DNA of 64,000 bases from Latrodectus hesperus (Eukaryota > Arthropoda > Arachnida > Araneae > Theridiidae), in NCBI GenBank assembly GCA_037975125.1, contig CM075855.1:85607215-85671214 (forward strand), written 5' to 3'. Numbering within the stretch: position 1 is the stretch's first letter; each line of letters begins with the position of its first letter. A program made the position numbers and the translations under genes. The notes beneath the pieces are model-generated. The model did not search any database and was not told the DNA's origin. It saw only the letters and a program-made list of their open reading frames with translations. Below, one piece after another: positions 50,832-60,387 of this stretch.

Positions 50832-51115
50832 ATGCCGGGCCACTAGGATTTTTCCCTTTCAGCAATATAACAAGCGAAGGCGATGAAACTTCTATATTGT
50901 GAAGTGAGCGTGACCCCGAAAGTGGTTGGGTCTTCATGATTTAGAAGCAGGAACCAACCAGAAAACCCACAAAGGTATCATTTCACATGGAAGATATTGC
51001 AACAAAAATATCTTTTACTTGGCGCAGCCGCTATTAGTGAACACGATGGACCTTAATCGAGATTTGAAATCACTAAATTTTGATAGTAAAAAGCGATGAT
51101 CATGTTAGTAGCCAG
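50832..51115 (-). mobile_element. SINE family 2, variant with CCGGGCAT end
   Basis: On the minus strand the order is a worn B-box area (GATTTCAAATCTCG), GATCCATCGTGTTCAC-like sequence, then TTCCATGTGAAATGATACC, then CACTTTCGGGGTCACG, ending at CCCGGCATT. This is the same layout as 17,211-17,520, with more decay. Nothing is recognised in 51,116-51,530. Confidence 0.75.
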
Positions 51116-51530
51116 TTTACAGCTGCCACAAAATTACAAAAAAACCTACTTGATTTTTTAAATCATTCTGGAAATGTTTTTCTTTATGATTAGCATTTTG
51201 AAAAACACCGACGCTATTTTTTCAATCAATCGTAAATAACAAATTTTCATAAAGCATCGTCTACCATAAAGGATAATGTGGTGTCTTTCTGCGTCTAAAT
51301 CTAGATTCAAGATAGTTATAATTACATGCATCACTTTGCATATATTCTATCTAAACTGCATGTCGTTTTGCATAAAAAGGGAAATCTTAAATTTATGAGT
51401 CTAAATTTTAAAAAAATGTAGAAAATAGATTGCGATTTTGTTTGAGTGTAGCTGTATGTTTTCTGAACATGATGACGGAGAATACCGTTGAAAGTGGATT
51501 AAGCCACTAGTAATATGAACGTCGAAAGTG

Positions 51531-52300
51531 GATTTGGTTTATTTGTCGCTCTGTGATTTATCTTCGCACATTCAATTCTACCAGTCAATTCAACTAGAAC
51601 TTATTGTTGAATATGGATTCCAAACTATTGGGAACATCAAATTTCGGGTGGGTTTAAATTATTTGTCGCTTTGCAATCAATTTTTGTACACAGGGACAAA
51701 GTTAACCAGAACCTACAGTTAACTGTGGATTCCAAAATTTTTGAAATACCAACATTCCAGTTAGGTTTGGTTTATTTGTTGGTTTATAATCAATTTTTTC
51801 ACATGGGGTCAAATTCAACCACCTATTATTAAGAGTGGATTCCAAACTGCTAGGAAAATCATCGTCCAAAGTTGATTTGGTGTATTTGTCGCGCTACGAT
51901 TAATATTTTTACACGAAGTCCAATTCAACTAGGACTTATTGTTGAATATGGATTCCAAACCAATGGAGCACCAAGTTCTAAATTGGATTTGGTTTATTTG
52001 TCGCTCTATGATAAATTTTTGCACACGACGCGCAATTCAAGCAGGACCTACAGGTAAATGCATTTCAAACAATTGGGAACATCAACGTTGAAGGTGGTTG
52101 TATTTCTTTTCCATATGAGAGCTAATTCTATCAGGAGTTACGTTTGAATATGGTTTCCAAGGGACTGCAAATATCCATATTCAAATTTTGCAATCACTTT
52201 TTGACCTTGAGGGATAATTATTCTGGGATTAAACTTTAAAAGAGACACGGAATTACAGCAAACATCCACACCCTAAGCGGTAATCGTATCTTTGTACTGT
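51531..52300 (-). repeat. degenerate tandem array of the tRNA-unrelated SINE 1 body
   Basis: Units of about 110-120 bp start at roughly 51,531, 51,651, 51,764, 51,874, 51,985 and 52,094, with a possible seventh near 52,185. Each has GGTTTATTTGTCGCT-like, TTTTTGCACAC-like, CAATTCAACTAGGACCTA-like and TGGATTCCAAAC-like blocks in the family 1 order. None contains the tRNA head except perhaps the last, which ends CTTTGTACTGTTGAA. Units differ substantially, so the array is old. Confidence 0.75.
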
Positions 52301-52308
52301 TGAAGCAT

Positions 52309-52550
52309 TATTTGAAAGTGTATAGAATTGCGCACTGTATGGCCATTGAAAAGAAACGCATTGCATGACATTAAGTGACGAACAAAATTAAATTATCGGT
52401 AAAACTTTGTCGAAAAAAATTATCATATATATTTTTATATTCACGTCACATTAAAGCTAATTAATAAATTAACTAGCCAAGGCCTAGCATATCTAGCCGA
52501 CCGATGGCGGAGAAGCTGAATAGGATAAATGCACAAGGACAGCCAGGCAT
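52309..52550 (+). repeat. repeat B, copy 2, with internal deletion of SINE 3
   Basis: 52,309-52,500 aligns with 41,912-42,104. At GATGGCGGAGAAG it jumps directly to GCTGAATAGGATAAATGCAC ... AGCCAGGCATTA, which matches the last 45 bp of SINE 3 in copy 1. The intervening 180 bp or so (B box and central body) are missing. Confidence 0.75.
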
Positions 52551-53623
52551 TAGCAAAAATAGCCTAGAATATCTATTTTTAAGGATGCGGAAGGAATTTT
52601 TCAAACAAAACCAGAATTTTGATGACATTACATAGATACCATTTTACAGACTTACCAAACGAAGACTACTCAAAGTAAGACTAAAATTTAAATTGAATAA
52701 TTCACTGGAATATGGGCTTAAAAACATCAAATAAAATTGGGAAAATGGTTAATATTTTCGGTTAATCCTATGTACGATGTCATCCAGTTTATAAGTATAA
52801 AGTCGAATTACTCAATAAAACCATATCGAAAAACAAACTTATTTTCAGAAATAATCAGCAAATCTAGAGATTTTTTAAGAGAATGGTGAAAAAAAAATTT
52901 CTTTGAACTCTTAATGAAAGAAAAAAAAGTCTCTCGCTGGCAAAAATATTTTCTCGGATACAATGCGAAAAATTATTGATTTTTTTCCTTTTGAAGTGTG
53001 GCATCGAAATTACCCGATGAAATATCGGGACACATTTTTTTCAATCTTAATCGTATCATTCGCTAAATCGTACCACATTTTCTTCCAAGAGATTCCTACA
53101 CTAATCAAGTGCACAAACGTAAAAAGAGTGTAAAAAAAATAAAGAATCTTGGCGTGAAAATCAAAATGGCGACCTATTTCGACAATCGAAGAAATAAATA
53201 AATAAAAAGGAAGTAAACACAGCGGTTTCTTTTACGTTCTCTCGAGATTTAACGGGTCCATTGCCTCAAATGCCCATTAGAAAAACACAAAGTATCGTTT
53301 CCTTCTTTTCCTTTTATTCCACGATTGTTGTTATTATTTAGGCGACTTTTAGTTTCATGCTTTTTGTTTGTTTCGTCAATAGCTTCTTTTGTTCGAACTT
53401 GTGAAACTGCGCGGGAATATGGCAGTCCTTGCAGTTTATTCTCTTTGTTTTTAAAATGAAGAATCCAATGCAGATAGAGGGGAGGAGGGGCAGTAAAGCG
53501 AAAGTGAGATAAAAACAGTTGAACAAAAAACATCTGTCACATGAACAACTTTAAATCTATTATGTTAATGCATTAGTATTTTCATTAAGTGCTTACTTTT
53601 AGTTTTTTAATTTCAGTTAAGAT
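52551..53623. other. no gene recognised
   Basis: AT-rich up to about 53,200, then a less AT-biased patch to 53,540 with two overlapping minus-strand frames of 62 and 94 codons. No domain seen. Confidence 0.4.
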
Positions 53624-54037
53624 TTATCTCAAAAATAGTTTTTATTTTGAAAAGGCAATATTTTCAAAAATATCATATGTACATGAAGGATGTTCGAAAA
53701 GAATCACTAACTCACCAAGAGTTTCTACACCCATTACAAATGTACTATTGGTGACACGACGTTATCTCAAAAATAGTTTTCATTTTGAAAAGGCAATATT
53801 TTCAAAAATATCATATGTACATGAAAGATGTTCGAAAAGAATCACTAACTCACCAAGAGTTTCTACACCCATTACAAATGTACTATTGGTGACACGACGT
53901 TATCTCAAAAATAGTTTTCATTTTGAAAAGGCAATATTTTCAAAAATATCATATGTACATGAAGGATGTTCGAAAAGAATCACTAACTCACCAAGAGTTT
54001 CTACACCCATTACAAATGTACTATTGGTGACACGAAA
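53624..54037. repeat. 138-bp tandem triplication over an exon end
   Basis: Near-identical units start at 53,624, 53,762 and 53,900 (TTATCTCAAAAATAGTTTT). Because 138 is a multiple of three, frames stay open across the array on the plus strand. That explains the 190-codon plus-strand frame, which I regard as spurious. Only a few substitutions separate the units, so the duplication is recent. Confidence 0.92.
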
Positions 54038-54157
54038 CTCGTCGAGACTAAAATCAAAGTTATTCCATACATTTTGTTGCCAACTAGTGTGTTTGAATTG
54101 TCGATTCCACAACAAATTGCCTTTTTTATATACGGTGATCATTTTTAATATTTTCTT
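53918..54157 (-). CDS. candidate last exon of an unidentified host gene
   Basis: On the minus strand a good splice acceptor (GCATTTTCAG, AG just before position 54,157) opens into 79 codons that end at TGA (53,918-53,920). The sequence looks protein-like: ITVYKKGNLLWNRQF near the start, WNNFDFSLDEFRVTNSTFVM in the middle, and SCTYDIFENIAFSK at the end. A late MAM-type beta-sandwich segment (V-x-x-K-G...L-W...W, then an acidic DI-x-x-x-I-x-F-S end) is possible, but similarity is weak and I would not assign it firmly. No upstream exon was located; a SINE 4 sits just upstream at 54.3-54.7 kb. The last 38 codons plus 3' flank have been duplicated twice downstream of the stop. A pseudogene fragment is the main alternative. 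Confidence 0.35.
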   Translation of the reverse strand, partial: KKILKMITVYKKGNLLWNRQFKHTSWQQNVWNNFDFSLDEFRVTNSTFVMGVETLGELVILFEHPSCTYDIFENIAFSK

Positions 54158-54324
54158 CTGAAAATGCTTTGCAATACTGTAACATACAAACAGTTAGCAC
54201 ATTCTGATATTAACTTTTTTTATACTCCCTCATCCATTTTCGGCAGGTACTAACCTCTTACTGTTTCAGGAATCAGAAGTATAAACTTGTTCTGTCCAAT
54301 GGAACACACAACACTCACTTTGTG

Positions 54325-54690
54325 GGCCGTGGTAACCTAGGGAATCGGCATACTGAACCGAAGAGCTGGAATCGATTCCCAATGCCGCCAAAGATCCACC
54401 GATTACATGCGATATACGTGCTCGTTTAATCTGTGGAATTGAAGGTACAGTGGTCGGTCGTTGAGCAGTTACCATGGGTGTAATGGTCTGGAGAAAATTT
54501 CCTCCTTCTCGAGGCCAAAGTCAAAACAGAGGATGGGGATCCTCTAGTGCTATCTATCGGAGAAGTCTTAGAGCAAAGAAATACTTTCACCTTCGTGGTG
54601 GTCTTTTTTATTAAAATGAAAGACGAACCCTTATGATTTTATTTCGTAAAGCAGTTGGCTTGTCCAAGTTTTATAAATAACAACAACACA
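54325..54690 (+). mobile_element. SINE family 4, second copy
   Basis: GGCCGTGGTAACCTAGGGAATCGG (A-box area), GGAATCGATTCCC (B box), GTGGTCGGTCGTTGAGCAGTTA, GGTGTAATGGTCTGGAGAAAA, ATCTATCGGAGAAGTCTTAGAG and a terminal AACAACAAC match the copy at 40 kb in order. Confidence 0.8.
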
Positions 54691-55076
54691 CACTTTGTGA
54701 GTCTGTGGTTCTTTCCACATGCGTGTACAAGTAATGCTTTGAAAATGTAACTTTTCAAAAAGTTATGCTATCATTTATGCTAACCTTACATTTTAAATAA
54801 CTTTCTATACTACTATTAATGAAGTATTGGAATACACCATGGTATTATTTCGATATTTAAACTAGATATAAAGAAGCAGATTTCTGTGTTTATTTCATGC
54901 AGTTTCCATACTACACCAATTGAAGAGTATTCAATGCGCTAAATCAACAAAACCCTTTGTGATTAAATAAAGGATCAATGTTGATAAATGTAGATCAGAG
55001 AGTTTCAATAAACAATCTCAAGCAACAAAGGCCAATATTGTTAAATGTAGATTAATAGAAAATTATAAGCTGTCTG

Positions 55077-55518
55077 TTGATATTGACTGCCACTGTTCAA
55101 CACGAACTTTTGTCAAGATCAAGCAGAGATGGTAGTTTAAAAAATCATTGTTGTTGCATACCATCAGTTGTTCTTAGTGGGTTTGATCAGTTGATATTGG
55201 ACATACATGTTGCCTGTGGTTTAGAATCCATGTTAAACATCAAATCTTTGTCAAATTGGCTCTTTTGTGCAAAAGGCAATCATAGAGCAACAAATAAATC
55301 AAATTAATGCACAGCTGTAACCCAGACAGTGAAAATCGTTATTACTCTTACAGTTGGAAACTAGACAAGTTTGCTCTAACAAATTCAACAAATAATGAAC
55401 ATTCATGTTTCAGTAGTATGCGTGCATTAAAGTTTATTATTAAAGAAATGTATGCGAATGCAAAATATTTAAAAATTCACGAGAACATAAAATCGCTTAT
55501 TGATTATTTACAGTATCT
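55077..55518 (+). other. unrecognised open frames split by the retroelement
   Basis: A 76-codon frame (55,077-55,307) overlaps a second frame starting at 55,307 (TAATG junction). The second frame is still open when it reaches the element boundary at 55,518. In the empty site it would continue from 62,158 to a stop at 62,330-62,332, giving 128 codons in all. I recognise no domain. The two frames could be one frameshifted pseudogene exon or chance. Between 54,691 and 55,076 nothing is seen. Confidence 0.3.
55513..55518. repeat. target-site duplication GTATCT, left copy
   Basis: GTATCT directly precedes the left end (TGTAATG...) and recurs at 62,152-62,157 directly after the right end (...CATTACA). 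A 6-bp duplication is within the range made by retroviral-type integrases. If the ends were placed one base further in, an 8-bp duplication (AGTATCTT) would result. I prefer 6 bp because it leaves canonical TG...CA termini. Confidence 0.8.
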
Positions 55519-55748
55519 TGTAATGTCTCACCATCGGCACTTTCGATTTTAAGATCCTATGTTTTTTTTTTTTTGTTTTGTTTTGATTTTCAGAGAGACT
55601 CTCATTGTACGCGAAGCAGGCGAGAGAGATTGTCGCGAACCCATACATGGCTCCTTGTAAATTTTGTTCATTTTTTAATTAAATGTGTATGTTTCAAAAT
55701 TGGAGTCATTTATTTGTTTGTTTGTTTCATAACAAACTTATGTTTTTG
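55519..55748 (+). repeat. left terminal repeat, 230 bp
   Basis: Begins TGTAATGTCTCACCATCGGC and ends TAACAAACTTATGTTTTTG. By eye it is identical, including a T13 run, to the reverse complement of 61,922-62,151. The next-door base pairs (55,518 and 62,152; 55,749 and 61,921) do not match, which fixes the limits. No direct-orientation second copy is present in the window. Confidence 0.95.
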
Positions 55749-55766
55749 GTGGCAGCGGTTTGATGC
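55747..55766 (+). promoter_or_regulatory. putative tRNA primer-binding site
   Basis: TGGTGGCAGCGGTTTGATGC starts with the TGG expected opposite a tRNA CCA end and sits right at the inner edge of the left terminal repeat, overlapping its last two bases. I cannot name the tRNA. If real, it implies minus-strand DNA synthesis is primed as in LTR retrotransposons. Confidence 0.45.
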
Positions 55767-55956
55767 TTTTTTAATGCTTTGCATTAGCATCCATTATGGA
55801 AATTAATTATGTGCACTATATTGGATTACGTGCCGCAATGTTGGAATACAGGTAGGCCATTTTGATCAATCTTTCTCTGGCTACTATTGAAAATAAATAG
55901 TTTGGAATGTTATAGAAATTTATAGAATATTTAGTTCCAATGTTATTTACGTGATT

Positions 55957-56153
55957 TTCATGTTATATCAGTTAATTTTGTTTATAAGTTTGTAAATGGT
56001 GTATTCCATATTACAAAGCTAATTTCTGTATTTCGTGTATTCGAATTTACAGTGTTCATGCTATATCAATTAATTTTGCTTATAAGTTTGTAAATGGTGT
56101 ATTCCATATTACAAAAGCTAATTTCTGTATTTCGTGTATTCGAATTTACAGTG
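55957..56153 (+). repeat. 98-bp tandem duplication in the leader
   Basis: Units at 55,957-56,054 and 56,055-56,153 (TTCATGTTATATCAGTTAAT vs TTCATGCTATATCAATTAAT at their starts; both contain GTATTCCATATTACAAA). The pair lies about 1 kb upstream of the gag start. The leader as a whole (55,749-57,111) is T/G-rich on this strand with few C and no long open frame. A promoter or enhancer role is possible but unproven. Confidence 0.85.
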
Positions 56154-57111
56154 TAATATTTTTTATAAGAAAAGTGTATCTTATTATAAATTTGCATTTC
56201 ATAATTTTTATGTGGTTGATGTATTTCAATTCACGTAGGAATATGTTAAAATAACTATGTTGTTATAGATTAATGTGTAAAATCGAAAGTACACTTAAAT
56301 TCATAATTTTTTGAATGTTTCACTGAAAGTAGATTTTATGAAAGTAATATATACTTTAGAAAGGTTTTGATTTCGTTATGTGAAAACGAAAGTACATGAT
56401 TACAAATAGGTTTGAATTTAAAGTAATGTGAGATTTATTGATGTGTTTTTGATTTTTGTTTGCAAAGTATCAAACTGGTTTATTTCATATTTAGAAACGC
56501 ATATGTTTATTTTCATTGATAAAGATTTGAAAAGATATTTTCTTACTGTTTAAAATATCGTACGTTATTATCATTTTTATGTCGTGTATGATTAACTAAC
56601 TAAGTTTATTGATTTGAAATCGAAAGCTGATTTCTGGTTTAGATTAGTTAAAGCTTTTAATTTATATTGTTGTTAAGAATTGTAGTGTTTTATATTTTGA
56701 ATTAAATAAGGATTCAAAAATATGTATAATTTCATTTTCTGATTTAATATAGTAGTATTTGTATAAGAATCTGATTTTATAAAATTTATACATTTTTGAT
56801 TAATAATTCAATTTATCTGAGTATCAAGTATTAGCTTGGTGATAAAAAAAACTTGAAATCGAGAGTAGAAGATTTAATATTAAACTTGTTCTTCTTTTCA
56901 AAATATATGATTTGCTGTTTATACACTATTTGTTGTATTACAATATAGTTTGTTTTCGTTTAAATTTTTAAATGTTATGGATATGTTTTATATTAGTAGA
57001 GTGTGTTAAATAATTTCAATAGTTATTTACGAAATTTTGTATATAGGTGGGTGTAGTCTGTTTTTCCTCTCATTATTGCATCTCTTCTGAGATAAAGCGT
57101 TAATAAATAAA

Positions 57112-60100
57112 ATGGCTTTTTTAGCACGGGGGAAAAAGGGAGATTTAGTAGAAGTAGCTGAAGAGTTAGGGGAAATGGTTCCAGATTCTTTTAAAATCCC
57201 AGATATTAAAAAATTAATTTTAACTAGTAAAAACTTTAATGAGGAAGAAGTAAAATGTATATTAGATAGGGTAATCGAGGAAAGAGTTAAAAGGGAACAG
57301 GAAGAAAAAGAGGAAAGAATTAGGCGAGAAGAAAAAGAAGAAAGAATTAGACGTGAAGAAAGAGAACATATTTTGGAAATGAAACGTCTGGAAATCTCTT
57401 CAAATGCTGCAATTTCGAACACAGAATCAGTTACAAATAGGACTGAACATGCTCAAAAAATTCAATTAATGCAAATAACGCCAAAATTCGATGAAAGGAA
57501 AGATGAGATGAGTTTATACTTAATAAATTTTGAGCGTAGAGCAGAAATGGCTCATATTCCAAAAAACGAATGGGTAGTTTATCTTGTAAGTGCTTTACCT
57601 TCAGAGATATCTAACATGTTAGCTAGAGAACCTCCAGAAAGGGCTGATGATTACGATTACGTGAAGGAAATTATTCTTAAACGATTCAAGTTAAATAGCG
57701 AAAAATTAAGACAATTGTTTCTTAGACACCAGAAAACGTCAGACAAATCATGGAGAAATTATGCACAAGAATTGAATAGTTACTTTACGGAATGGCTTAC
57801 GGAATTAGAAATAACGACATTTGAACAGCTTAAGGAACTAATGGTAACAGATCAATTGAAACGTCGTGTGCCAATTGAAATTAAGGAACATTTTTTGGCG
57901 GAATGGCTTAAAATAAATTCGCCGTATGATCTGGCAGAGAAAATAGATGAATATGAAAGTTTAAGAGATAGTTTTAAGACGAAAGATTTTACAAAACTCC
58001 CTCGAAATAATTTTGGTTTTCGTCAACAAAATGAAAACCGTGCCTTTAAGTTTAATGAAGTAGTTCGGAATCATAAATCTCATGTTCCTAAAAGAGTCGA
58101 GAATAAAAATTCTAATTATTCACATGAAAAGGAATTCGAAAAAAGAAAACAACTCCGATGTTATGAATGTGGTTCTTATAGTCATTTGCGGCCTCAGTGT
58201 GACAAAATAAAAAAGAACTTAGAATCGGTAGCATCCAACGAAATTGCTAGAAGTACATTTAATGAGTTGATGGCTCCTTACACTAGTATCGGCACTGTTA
58301 ATGGAATTCAAATGCCAATCTTAAGAGACACTGGAGCAACTCTTGATTTGATTTGTGGAAAATACGTGAAACCTGATATGTTCACGAAGGAAAAGGTTTG
58401 GCTAAGAACACCTCTTGATGAAACTTTAGTATGCTTACCTATTGCCGAGGTTGAAATAAATTGTGAATTAGGTCACATTTTGACAAAGGCAGCAGTTCTT
58501 CGAGATTCTTTGGATCAAGGAAGATATTTACTGGGAAACAAAACAGCCGCTTTATTTGAGGAAATTAAAAAGCATGAGGAGGTGAAAATACATATGATAA
58601 ATGCTATAGAAACTCGAGCTCAAAAAAGACGGAAGGAAAATAGCACGAATAAAGAGATTATTGATTCTGAAATAGAATCTTCTAGGTCTTGCTTCCTAAC
58701 TAAACAAAATGAAGAATTAGAGCAAAATACAATTTTGCCACCATTAGAAACCGAAGTTGAAGGGATGGATTTGATAAAAACATCTCCAGAAGAATTTGCT
58801 CGGGAACAAAAGGTGTGCGAAGATTTGAAACCTCTCTTTGAGCAAGCTAAACGACAATCTTCAAAAGACAATAAATATATTATAATAAATCAATTGTTGT
58901 TTTATAATAAAATGGACAATGATGGAACTGTAAGAAGATTATTAGTTGTGCCCAAGAAGTTTCGCAACCAACTAAAAGGGATCTGCCATGAAATAACTGC
59001 AGCTCATTTAGGTATAACTAAAACAAAAGATATGCTGTGCAAAACTTTCTACTGGCCTAACTGCTTTAAAGAAATTGAAAATTTTGTTAAATCTTGTGAC
59101 AAATGTCAACGAGTAGGAAAGCCTCAAGATAAGAAAAGGGCTCCTTTGAAACTGGTTCCAGTAATTCCGAAAATATTTACGAGAATTAACGTTGATGCAT
59201 GTGGTCCTTTACCTATAACTTCCTGTGGTAACCGGTATATTATAACAGCCATTTGCATGTCATCCAAGTATCCAGATGCCATCCCAGTACCAGATATACG
59301 TTCTACTACTGTGATTGATGCTTTTCTTCAGATATTTAGCCGCATGGGTTTTCCTAGGGAGTTGCAAAGTGATCAAGGAACATCTTTCATGAGTGTCCTA
59401 ACATCAGAATTTTTAGAAAAATTTGGTATTAAAGTTGTGCATAGTTCCGTTCAGCATCCCCAAAGCAATCCTGTTGAGAGATTGCATAGAACTTTAAAGA
59501 GAATACTGAAAGTCCTTTGCTTAGAAAAAGGTACAGATTGGGAGAAGATTTTACCTCAGGCACTTTTTGCTCTTAGAACTTGCATTCTTGATAGCACTGA
59601 ATATTCTCCTGCAGAATTAGTCCATGATCGGAACTTAAGAACACCCGTAACACTATTATATGAAAATCTAACTGGTAAAACCATTGAAGAAGATAGTGTG
59701 ATTGCTTACGTTTTTAATCTTTTAAATAGAATGAAAAGATGCCAAGAATTAGCTGTGAAAAATATGACAGAGGCTAAAGAAAAACAGAAACTTTGGTATG
59801 ACCGTAAGGCTACGAAAAGAGAATTTAAAGAAAATGCTCTTGTGTTAGTTGTTGCACCTTCTAGATCAAACAAATTTTCTGTTCATTTGATAGGTCCAGG
59901 AAAAGTAGTAAAACGACTATCGGACACAAATTACGTAATACAATTTCCCGATAAGGAAAAATTACATGTATACCATGTAAATATGTTAAAACCTTATTTT
60001 CAGCGTCCAGAGGATGTTAATTTAATTTTTACCTCTAATTCTGATAATGAAGATATTGATTCTGAGAAAGAAGATATCCCAAGTTTTGAAATTAATTCAT

Positions 60101-60387
60101 CTACCCTTTTAGAGACTTTTCCTGAAAGCTGTTTTAATGAAAAGTTAGAGGACGATCAGAAGAAACAATTGAGTAGACTTTTGATTCAATTTATTGATAT
60201 TTTTTCAAATGAACCAGGTTGTACAGAACTGGCTGAACTTGACATCGAATTAGAATCTAATAAACCTATTATAGCTAAACCATATCGAATGTCCCCACGA
60301 CAGACAGGAATTCTGAAATCGGAAGTAGACAAGATGTTGAAATTGAAGGTGGTGGAACCAGGGAATCCGATTACACATCACCTTTAA
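57112..60387 (+). CDS. Gag-protease-integrase and N-terminal RT polyprotein, frameshifted
   Basis: 1091 codons from an ATG in a good context (AAATAAAATGG). Gag: an acidic N-terminal segment and a charged coiled coil (residues 50-92, RREE/KEER repeats), then a retrotransposon capsid-like region (about 120-290). Zinc knuckle CX2CX4HX4C at C350, C353, H358, C363. Aspartic protease motif DTGA at 406-409. Integrase: zinc-binding HHCC (H626, H632, C662, C665), then the catalytic triad D695, D754, E789, with the last two 35 apart. A C-terminal GPY/F-like module follows (about 920-965, IGPG...VYHVNMLKPYF). The reverse transcriptase begins at about 1040 (KPIIAKPYRMSPRQ) and is cut off when the frame runs into TAA. 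Integrase preceding RT is the unusual point. The break is one base: homology resumes in the next frame at about 60,363. No classical slippery heptamer precedes it, so mutation or a base-call error in the GGG run is likelier than programmed frameshifting. Confidence 0.93.
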   Translation: MAFLARGKKGDLVEVAEELGEMVPDSFKIPDIKKLILTSKNFNEEEVKCILDRVIEERVKREQEEKEERIRREEKEERIRREEREHILEMKRLEISSNAAISNTESVTNRTEHAQKIQLMQITPKFDERKDEMSLYLINFERRAEMAHIPKNEWVVYLVSALPSEISNMLAREPPERADDYDYVKEIILKRFKLNSEKLRQLFLRHQKTSDKSWRNYAQELNSYFTEWLTELEITTFEQLKELMVTDQLKRRVPIEIKEHFLAEWLKINSPYDLAEKIDEYESLRDSFKTKDFTKLPRNNFGFRQQNENRAFKFNEVVRNHKSHVPKRVENKNSNYSHEKEFEKRKQLRCYECGSYSHLRPQCDKIKKNLESVASNEIARSTFNELMAPYTSIGTVNGIQMPILRDTGATLDLICGKYVKPDMFTKEKVWLRTPLDETLVCLPIAEVEINCELGHILTKAAVLRDSLDQGRYLLGNKTAALFEEIKKHEEVKIHMINAIETRAQKRRKENSTNKEIIDSEIESSRSCFLTKQNEELEQNTILPPLETEVEGMDLIKTSPEEFAREQKVCEDLKPLFEQAKRQSSKDNKYIIINQLLFYNKMDNDGTVRRLLVVPKKFRNQLKGICHEITAAHLGITKTKDMLCKTFYWPNCFKEIENFVKSCDKCQRVGKPQDKKRAPLKLVPVIPKIFTRINVDACGPLPITSCGNRYIITAICMSSKYPDAIPVPDIRSTTVIDAFLQIFSRMGFPRELQSDQGTSFMSVLTSEFLEKFGIKVVHSSVQHPQSNPVERLHRTLKRILKVLCLEKGTDWEKILPQALFALRTCILDSTEYSPAELVHDRNLRTPVTLLYENLTGKTIEEDSVIAYVFNLLNRMKRCQELAVKNMTEAKEKQKLWYDRKATKREFKENALVLVVAPSRSNKFSVHLIGPGKVVKRLSDTNYVIQFPDKEKLHVYHVNMLKPYFQRPEDVNLIFTSNSDNEDIDSEKEDIPSFEINSSTLLETFPESCFNEKLEDDQKKQLSRLLIQFIDIFSNEPGCTELAELDIELESNKPIIAKPYRMSPRQTGILKSEVDKMLKLKVVEPGNPITHHL

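Noticed and set aside
53589..54161. 190-codon plus-strand open frame with three internal repeats
   Set aside because: The 138-bp unit is a multiple of three, so any frame open in one unit stays open in all. The minus strand of the same region has the better exon structure (acceptor AG, protein-like composition, single stop).
57027..57422. 131-codon minus-strand frame
   Set aside because: Antisense shadow of the charged coiled coil at the start of gag.
60355..60387. Programmed -1 frameshift between gag-pol parts
   Set aside because: The break falls inside the RT domain, not between genes, and no slippery heptamer of the X-XXY-YYZ type lies in frame there.
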